Shown here one piece after another: positions 57,982 to 64,000 of a stretch of 64,000 nt of DNA. Numbering within the stretch: the stretch's first letter is position 1; every line of letters starts with the position of its first letter. The stretch lies in assembly GCA_021325385.1 (NCBI GenBank), contig JAJPHH010000032.1:1-64000 (forward strand). The letters are read 5' to 3'. Both the position numbers and the translations under genes were made by a program. The stretch comes from Alphaproteobacteria bacterium. GTDB taxonomy: Bacteria > Pseudomonadota > Alphaproteobacteria > Rhizobiales > Beijerinckiaceae. Under the pieces are notes generated by a model. The model ran no database searches, was not told the DNA's origin, and was given only the letters and a program-made list of their open reading frames with translations.

Positions 57982-58317
57982 TTATCCTTTGAGGACGAGC
58001 TCGCCGTTCGCAGTCGCTTCGATTGGCGCCGGCCTCAGCGACTTGCCGAGCGCCGCGCCGAGAAGGCAGCGTCCGGTCTCGATCTCGAATTCTGCGCCAT
58101 GCGAGGCGCAAACGATCCGGTCGCCCGCGGCGTTGAGATAAGCGTCTGTCCGCCACGCCATCGGCGTATCGCCGTAATGCGGACAAGCGTCCCAATAAGC
58201 GTGGATGTGCTCGCCCTTACGCACCACGAACGCCTTGGTCCGGCCGCCATCGAACGGGCCGAAGGCGCGCGCTTCGCCGTCGGCGATGTCGTCGAGCTTG
58301 CAGAGGAAGCGCGCCAT
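57982..58317 (-). CDS. Rieske [2Fe-2S] ferredoxin
   Basis: 111 aa; Rieske-type C-x-H ... C-x2-H: DACPHYGDTPMAW...IVCASHGAEFEIETGRC. Confidence 0.88.
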   Translation of the reverse strand: MARFLCKLDDIADGEARAFGPFDGGRTKAFVVRKGEHIHAYWDACPHYGDTPMAWRTDAYLNAAGDRIVCASHGAEFEIETGRCLLGAALGKSLRPAPIEATANGELVLKG

Positions 58318-58323
58318 ATCCGA

Positions 58324-59268
58324 TCAGCGTCCCATGCCCGGCGGGGGCCCGCCCGGCGCCCATTTCTCGCGATGTTCGAACAGAAAGGCCTGCGCCGCCT
58401 CCGCGCTCATCGGCGTCTCCCGCGGCGCCCATTCATCGTCGTGCTGATCCATGTCGGCGTCATATTCGACATGGCAGCCGAGCGGGCTGTTGAAATACCA
58501 GAACCAGTTCGAGCCGAATTTGTGCCGGCCTGGCCCCCAGAAGGATTGGTAACCGGCTTTGATGAAACGCGAGCCGGCAAGCATGAGCTCGGTCGGGCCG
58601 CCCATATGGAAGGCGAAATGCTCGCAGCCCTTCATGTAAACGGGCGTTTGAATGAAGAACAAGGTATGGTGATCGTTCGTTCCGGCAGGGCGCAGGAACG
58701 GACCGGAATTGCCAAGCCGGTCCGTAACCTTGAAGCCGAGGCGGTTGACGTAGAAGGCTTCCGCCTGAGCGATATCCGGCACGAAGCAGACGACATGCGA
58801 CAGCGTCCGCGGCTTGGCTGGCATATCTTGCCAGACGCCGATCTGGTTCACGCCGCGCTGCGCCGGCGCGCCTGGGGCGTTGACGCGCTCGCCGGGCAGG
58901 TCGAGCTTCCGCCGAATTGTACGTTGGAAGCGCAGGGCGAAGCCGTGATCGTCCGTGGCTTCGATTCCGCCGTCAGCTCGGCGCTGGACCTGGCGATCGC
59001 GCGCAAGCTCGTCGGCCACCGCGCCGAGCGTCGCTTCGTCGGCGACGCCATAGACGATCTGGCGCAGCATCGCGCCGGTCTCGAGCGGCGCCGGCAGGCT
59101 CGGGTCGCCGCGTCGGCGCAGGACGATTCCAGTCCCGTCGAGCGCCTCGAAGCGGCCGCCCTTCTCGTCGACGCCGACCGGATCGAGGCCGAAGGCGACG
59201 AGGTATTTGGCGCAAGCCTCCACGTCGTCGACGCCGAAAACGAGAGCGTCCGGTCCGATGATGTTCAT
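58324..59268 (-). CDS. VOC-family type I extradiol-type dioxygenase (catechol 2,3-dioxygenase-like)
   Basis: Two tandem VOC modules; likely H-H-E metal ligands in LSHVVCFVPDI, CEHFAFHMGG and GCHVEYDADMD. Start placed at 59268. Confidence 0.85.
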   Translation of the reverse strand: MNIIGPDALVFGVDDVEACAKYLVAFGLDPVGVDEKGGRFEALDGTGIVLRRRGDPSLPAPLETGAMLRQIVYGVADEATLGAVADELARDRQVQRRADGGIEATDDHGFALRFQRTIRRKLDLPGERVNAPGAPAQRGVNQIGVWQDMPAKPRTLSHVVCFVPDIAQAEAFYVNRLGFKVTDRLGNSGPFLRPAGTNDHHTLFFIQTPVYMKGCEHFAFHMGGPTELMLAGSRFIKAGYQSFWGPGRHKFGSNWFWYFNSPLGCHVEYDADMDQHDDEWAPRETPMSAEAAQAFLFEHREKWAPGGPPPGMGR

Positions 59269-59284
59269 GGAGTTCTCCGTTCGG

Positions 59285-60451
59285 CTAATCGGCAAGCGCG
59301 GTGCGGCCGCCGAGCGTTTCGGCGACCCAGTCGGCGATATAGGCGCCCGCATTGGCGGAATTGTCGAAACTCGCATGCTGCGCGCCGCCTTCGCGCTCGC
59401 CGAATATCTTCAGTTCGCGCTTCGGGCTGTTCACAAGCTGATCATAGGTGCGCTGCGCCCAATGAAGCGGGATTTGCGAATCTTTCTCGCCATGCGCGAC
59501 GAGGAACGGAACCTTGATGCGGTCGAGAACGCCGTCGAGATGAACCTTCTCGACAATACGCATGAACTCATCCGAGTCGCGCGCGCCCCAGACCCACCGC
59601 ACATGCTCCCAGTAATGAGGAACCGGAAAGTCGCCTTCGCGCTGCAGGCGCTTCTTTTGCACGTCGCGCCAATCGTGATTGGCGCCCCACGCGACGCCGC
59701 AGGCGAAGCGCGGTTCGAACGCGACCGCCCGCGGGCAATAGTAGCCGCCCAGCGAAACGCCTTCGCAGCCGATCCGCTTCGGGTCGACGTCGTCGCGGGT
59801 CTCGAGCCAATCGACGATTTTGCTCGCCCAAGCCTCGGTATTGTAGACGGCCCGCATGCCGTGAAGCCGCAGAGCTTCGCCGCTCCCGGGCTGATCGACC
59901 ACCAGCGAGGCGACGCCGCGCTTGGCGAGCCAAAGCGGCAGTCCGACGCGGTATTTCATCTCCTTGGTCGAATCGAGGCCGTTGAGCTGGACCAGGAGCG
60001 GCGCTCGTTTCTGAGCGCCATCGGCGCGAATGTAAAGCGCGGCGAGATGGGCGCCGCCGTACGGAATCTCGACCCGCTCGCAATTCTCGCCGGCGAGACG
60101 GATGCCGCGGGCGAAGGTCTCGAGGACGCGGCGATAGAGCGCCATGCGGCCGGGCGCATTATGCGCCTGGAGGCGCTCGGCGGTAAGATAATAGCTGGCG
60201 GCGCGGCCGTATTTCTCGCCGGCGGAAATGAGCCTGCCGCGGCTCTCGTCCTCCTCGGCCAGGCCGCAGAGCTTGTCCGCCATTTTCGACCAGGCCTCCC
60301 GAAAGGCGAGGGTTCCGGCCGGGTCGGGCTGCTTCGCGGCCTCCTGGAGAGGGGCGCACATCTCCTCGATCTCGCCGATCTTGGCGCCCATCTCTAGGGC
60401 GAGGTCGACCGAGAGATTCCAGGGATAATTGGTCGGAAAATACTTGAACAT
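59285..60451 (-). CDS. Alpha/beta hydrolase (FrsA / 2,6-dihydroxypseudooxynicotine hydrolase-like)
   Basis: N-terminal helical domain; PLLVQLNGLDSTKEMKYR; nucleophile elbow GCEGVSLGGYYCPRA; LVAHGEKDSQIPLHWAQRTYDQL. Confidence 0.87.
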   Translation of the reverse strand: MFKYFPTNYPWNLSVDLALEMGAKIGEIEEMCAPLQEAAKQPDPAGTLAFREAWSKMADKLCGLAEEDESRGRLISAGEKYGRAASYYLTAERLQAHNAPGRMALYRRVLETFARGIRLAGENCERVEIPYGGAHLAALYIRADGAQKRAPLLVQLNGLDSTKEMKYRVGLPLWLAKRGVASLVVDQPGSGEALRLHGMRAVYNTEAWASKIVDWLETRDDVDPKRIGCEGVSLGGYYCPRAVAFEPRFACGVAWGANHDWRDVQKKRLQREGDFPVPHYWEHVRWVWGARDSDEFMRIVEKVHLDGVLDRIKVPFLVAHGEKDSQIPLHWAQRTYDQLVNSPKRELKIFGEREGGAQHASFDNSANAGAYIADWVAETLGGRTALAD

Positions 60452-60595
60452 CCGCTACCCCGCCGATGGACGGGTATGGCCGACGTCCCGCGCGCGCGCC
60501 GCCGCTCGCCCTGCCGAAATCTTCATGCGCTTTCCTCCTCGATCCCTGTTTAGGGAAGGGCGGCGCGTCAGAAAAATGAATTGTTGAAATTGCTC

Positions 60596-60610
60596 TTATT
60601 GATTCTATAA
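60596..60610. promoter_or_regulatory. Candidate LysR-type (T-N11-A) binding site
   Basis: TTAT-N7-ATAA dyad in the AT-rich interval between the divergent hydrolase and LysR genes. Confidence 0.5.
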
Positions 60611-60635
60611 ATATATCGTCCGTGGGCTCAGGCGC

Positions 60636-61541
60636 ATGCGTTTCAAACGGCTCGACCTCAATCTCCTCGTGGCGTTGGATCACTTGCTCAGCTTGCGGAG
60701 CGTCAGCGCCGCCGCCGAACGTATGAACCTGACGCAGTCGGCGATGAGCAACGCGCTGCAACGCCTTCGGGATTACTTCGACGATGATCTCTTGGCGAAG
60801 GTCGGCCGTCGCTTGGAGCTGACGCCGCGCGCCGAGGCTCTGAAGGGCCCGGTACGGGACGTCCTGGTCCGTGTCGAATGGACGATTGCGGCCACCTCGC
60901 AATTCGATCCGTCGACCTCAGATCGGAAATTCAATCTCCTCGTTTCCGATTACACTTTGGCGACCTTGATTCCACGCGTTCTGGCGCGCTGCCGTAACGT
61001 TTCACGAACCGTGCAGTTCAATTTCCTGCACCAGGTCGAAGCGCCGGAGCGACTGCTCGATCGCGGCGATGTCGACCTGCTTATCATTCCATACGACTTT
61101 TGTTCGAAGCGGCATCCCGCCGAGGTGATCTTCGAAGAGCGCTACTGCGCGATCGTCTGGCGAAACGGAAATCTCGCGCAAGGGAAGCTCTCTCGACGCG
61201 AGTTTGCGGAAGCTTCGCACATCGTCATGCAACCGCCGGGAGGCGCGCAATCGCTTGAATCAGTGTATTTCAAGCAACTAGGCGTGGAGAGACGGATCGA
61301 CGTGACCACGTACAGCTTCAATACGATTCCCCTTCTTGTCGTCGGAACCGACCGCATTGCGACGCTTCAGGAACGGTTGGCTCGACAGGCGGAAAGGATG
61401 TTGCCGATCAAGGTCATCGAACTCCCGGTTCGTCTGCCGAGGATGAGGCAAGCTATGCAGTGGCACAAATATCGAGCGCAGGACGCCGGTCTGACCTGGT
61501 TGCGCGAGCTCATCAGGGACGTGGCGCAAACCCCGGCTTGA
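60636..61541 (+). CDS. LysR-family transcriptional regulator (NodD-like)
   Basis: MRFKRLDLNLLVALDHLLSLRSVSAAAERMNLTQSAMSNALQRLRDYFDDDLLAKVGRRLELTPRAEAL. Confidence 0.94.
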   Translation: MRFKRLDLNLLVALDHLLSLRSVSAAAERMNLTQSAMSNALQRLRDYFDDDLLAKVGRRLELTPRAEALKGPVRDVLVRVEWTIAATSQFDPSTSDRKFNLLVSDYTLATLIPRVLARCRNVSRTVQFNFLHQVEAPERLLDRGDVDLLIIPYDFCSKRHPAEVIFEERYCAIVWRNGNLAQGKLSRREFAEASHIVMQPPGGAQSLESVYFKQLGVERRIDVTTYSFNTIPLLVVGTDRIATLQERLARQAERMLPIKVIELPVRLPRMRQAMQWHKYRAQDAGLTWLRELIRDVAQTPA

Positions 61542-61640
61542 CTAACTGCGGCGGCGCAGCCCAACCGTGACCTGTTTGAGCCGAACTGAGCGCAATGGAG
61601 GACCGATGCCGCGCGCTTCAACGCACAGGCGGACGGGTCG

Positions 61641-61679
61641 GGCCGGACTTGTCGACACGTCAAGCCGGCCGTTTATTTT
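61641..61679 (+). terminator. Rho-independent terminator after lysR
   Basis: GGCCGGaCTTG-tcgacacgt-CAAGCCGGCC (10-bp stem with one bulged A) followed by GTTTATTTT. Confidence 0.7.
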
Positions 61680-61729
61680 CAAGCGCCGCGCCCGGTCATG
61701 AGCAAGACTCGGTCAGGCGCGCCGCTCAT

Positions 61730-63136
61730 TCATTCTCGCCTCATCAGCCCTTCCGCGTTCGCCCAAGCATAAGTATCGTCCAAAGCGCGCTCGATACGCG
61801 CCATGAGTTCATCGATCAATGGCTCGTCGATGATCAATGGCGGACAAAGGCTGACCGTGTCGCCGATGCCTCGAGTGATGACGCCGTGCGCTTGCGCACG
61901 CCGCGCGACGTCCGCCGCGATCGCAAGCGAAGGGTCGAACAACGCCCGGTTCGCCTTGTCGGGCGAGACTTCGAGGCCTGCGACGAGGCCGACGCCGCGC
62001 GCTTCTCCGACCAGGGGATGCCCGGCGAGCCGCTGAACGTGCGCCTGAAAGCGCGGCGCCACCCGTCGGACATGGCCGACTATGTCTCTCTCATCGTAGA
62101 TGTTGAGGGCCTCCAGGGCGACGGCCGCCGCGGCCGGATGACCCGAATAGGTGAAGCCATGGGCGAAGCTCCCGATCTTTTCGCTTTCCGCAACAATCGC
62201 CCGATAGACCTTCTCATTGATCATGAGCGCAGAGATCGGTAGATAGGCGGCGGACAGCTGCTTTGCGACCGTGATCATATCCGGTTCTAGCCCGTATGTT
62301 TCCACGCCGAACATATGGCCGGTACGGCCGAAGCCGCAGATCACCTCGTCCGCCACAAACAGGATGTCATGGCGTTTTAGAATAGGCTGAATCTTGTCGA
62401 AATAGGTGCGCGGCGGCGTGACGACGCCGCCGGAAACCATCACCGGCTCGGCGAAGAAGGCCGCGATCGTGTCGGCGCCTTCGCGCTCAATTAGCGCTTC
62501 CAGCTCGGCCGCGCAGCGGGAAGCGAATTCCTCCTCTGTCTCGCCGGGTTCGCCGTGCCGATAGAAATGCGGGCACATGAGGTGGAAGATGCCGGAAATT
62601 GGCAGATCGAAATCGCGATGATTGTTGGGTAGGCCCGTCAAGCTCGCGGTCGCGACCGTCACGCCATGATAGGCGCGCCAACGGGAGATGATTTTCTTCT
62701 TCCGCGGCCGGCCGAGCGCGTTGTTGTAGTACCAAATCAGCTTGATAGCCGTGTCGTTCGCCTCGGAGCCCGAATTCGCGAAAAAGACTTTCGACATCGG
62801 AACCGGCGCCAAGGCGATCAACCGCTCGGCGAGAAGAGCGCTGGGTTCGGTCGTCTTGTGCCCGAAAGCGTGGTAGAAAGGCATCGTCGCCATTTGTCGC
62901 GACGCCGCGGCCGCAAGCCGTTTTTCGCTGAAGCCGAGCGAGGCGCAGAATAGCCCGGCTAGCCCCTCAATATAACGCCGACCGGAAGCGTCGATCACAT
63001 GGACGCCGTCGCCGCCGACAATGACGAGCGGACCTTCTTTTTCGTGCAAAGCGGCGTTCGTGTAGGGATGCAGGTGGAACGCAGCGTCGCGCGCTTCGAG
63101 CGAATTCGGACGAAGATGGCCGACCTGCGTTGACAT
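61730..63136 (-). CDS. Class III (omega-type) PLP aminotransferase
   Basis: YIEGLAGLFCASLGFSEKRLAAAASRQ...FFANSGSEANDTAIKLIWYYNNALGRPRKKKIISRWRAYHGVTVATASLTG...FVADEVICGFGRTGHMFG...TVAKQLSAAYLPISALMI. Start placed at 63136. Confidence 0.93.
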   Translation of the reverse strand: MSTQVGHLRPNSLEARDAAFHLHPYTNAALHEKEGPLVIVGGDGVHVIDASGRRYIEGLAGLFCASLGFSEKRLAAAASRQMATMPFYHAFGHKTTEPSALLAERLIALAPVPMSKVFFANSGSEANDTAIKLIWYYNNALGRPRKKKIISRWRAYHGVTVATASLTGLPNNHRDFDLPISGIFHLMCPHFYRHGEPGETEEEFASRCAAELEALIEREGADTIAAFFAEPVMVSGGVVTPPRTYFDKIQPILKRHDILFVADEVICGFGRTGHMFGVETYGLEPDMITVAKQLSAAYLPISALMINEKVYRAIVAESEKIGSFAHGFTYSGHPAAAAVALEALNIYDERDIVGHVRRVAPRFQAHVQRLAGHPLVGEARGVGLVAGLEVSPDKANRALFDPSLAIAADVARRAQAHGVITRGIGDTVSLCPPLIIDEPLIDELMARIERALDDTYAWANAEGLMRRE

Positions 63137-63188
63137 TTTCCGTTCCCAGTCAATGATTATCGAGCGATGTCCGCGGCGGCCGTTCGTT

Positions 63189-63998
63189 TCAGCCGGCCGT
63201 TCGGGTCCTTGATAGGAATTGGCGCAGACGCTCGGATTTTGGATTGGCGAAGATCGCCGCAGGCGCTCCCTCTTCCTCGACCCGGCCGTCATGGACGAAG
63301 AGCACGCGCGACGACACATCGCGCGCAAAGGCCATCTCGTGCGTGACGACGAGCATGGTTCGCCCCTCATCGGCGAGCGACCGCATCACCCGGAGCACTT
63401 CGCCGACAAGCTCCGGGTCGAGCGCCGAGGTCGGTTCGTCGAACAACAGGACTTTCGGGTGCATCGCGAGGGCGCGCGCAATCGCCGCGCGCTGCTGCTG
63501 ACCGCCAGAGAGGTGAGCAGGATAATAATGCCGGCGCTCGGCAAGGCCGACTTTGGCGAGCAGCGCCTCCGCCTCCGCTACGCATTCCAGCCGCGGCCTT
63601 TTCAAGACATGGACTGGGGCTTCGATGACGTTCTCCAAGATCGTCATATGAGACCAGAGGTTGAAACTCTGGAACACCATCGCTGCACTGCGGCGCAGGC
63701 GCTCCACTTGCTTGCGATCCGGACGCTGCAATCGTCCCTTGCGATCCGGCGCGAACCGCAAGGTTTCGTCGCCGATGGTGATCGCGCCGCGGCCGGGCGT
63801 CTCGAGCAGGTTGAGACAGCGGAGCAAGGTCGACTTGCCCGAACCCGATGACCCGAGAATCGAGACGACCTCGCCCTGCGCAGCGCGGAGCGAAACGCCC
63901 TTGAGCACTTCGATGGGACCGAAGCTTTTGTGAAGGTCTTCGACAATGACGGCCGCCGGCCGGTCCCGCGTCGCGGTTCCCGCTTGATCGAGGGCCAA
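63189..63998 (-). CDS. Polar amino acid ABC transporter ATP-binding protein (start may lie beyond window)
   Basis: [66 protein letters not shown]. Confidence 0.93.
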   Translation of the reverse strand: MALDQAGTATRDRPAAVIVEDLHKSFGPIEVLKGVSLRAAQGEVVSILGSSGSGKSTLLRCLNLLETPGRGAITIGDETLRFAPDRKGRLQRPDRKQVERLRRSAAMVFQSFNLWSHMTILENVIEAPVHVLKRPRLECVAEAEALLAKVGLAERRHYYPAHLSGGQQQRAAIARALAMHPKVLLFDEPTSALDPELVGEVLRVMRSLADEGRTMLVVTHEMAFARDVSSRVLFVHDGRVEEEGAPAAIFANPKSERLRQFLSRTRTAG

Positions 63999-64000
63999 AT

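Noticed and set aside
57895-59517. 540-aa plus-strand ORF
   Set aside because: Antisense to the FAD monooxygenase, Rieske and VOC genes, which carry clear family motifs; Arg-rich, low-complexity sequence typical of GC-rich shadow ORFs.
59207-60397. 396-aa plus-strand ORF
   Set aside because: Antisense shadow of the alpha/beta hydrolase gene.

Overview
This is a 64 kb window of high-GC alphaproteobacterial chromosome (probably Hyphomicrobiales/Rhizobiales, inferred from gene families and hopanoid genes). I found no tRNA, rRNA, CRISPR array, transposase or phage genes. Most of the window is tightly packed protein-coding sequence. From left to right: the 3' end of glmS; a TacAT-like DUF1778/GNAT toxin-antitoxin pair; a class III nucleotide cyclase; SRPBCC, DUF2189, DUF502 and aldo/keto reductase genes; a Tat-exported ferritin-like protein; an EndoQ-like PHP domain fused to a UvrD helicase; sseA and queF; a 1816-aa membrane-anchored GH94-type enzyme; a secreted beta-helix protein; a FrnE-like DsbA; an orphan SBP_bac_5 protein; ialB; hspQ; a three-gene KorC-KorA-KorB 2-oxoacid oxidoreductase operon; a LysR/glpK/AtuA group; an acyltransferase; a hopanoid side-chain locus (hpnN, hpnH, ispH, hpnG); and a LacI-controlled sugar ABC transporter operon. 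The window ends with an accessory catabolic island (~51-64 kb): DapA-family lyase, OCD-family protein, epimerase, FAH-family hydrolase, cupin, MFS, FAD monooxygenase, Rieske protein, extradiol-type VOC dioxygenase, alpha/beta hydrolase, divergent LysR, class III aminotransferase and an amino acid ABC ATPase. The best candidates for something undescribed are this island (a possible ring-cleavage pathway of unknown substrate), the EndoQ-UvrD fusion, the membrane GH94 protein, the KorABC operon with its palindromic upstream element, and two short ORFs missing from the supplied track (47 aa and 49 aa). All family calls come from reading motifs; no database search was run.
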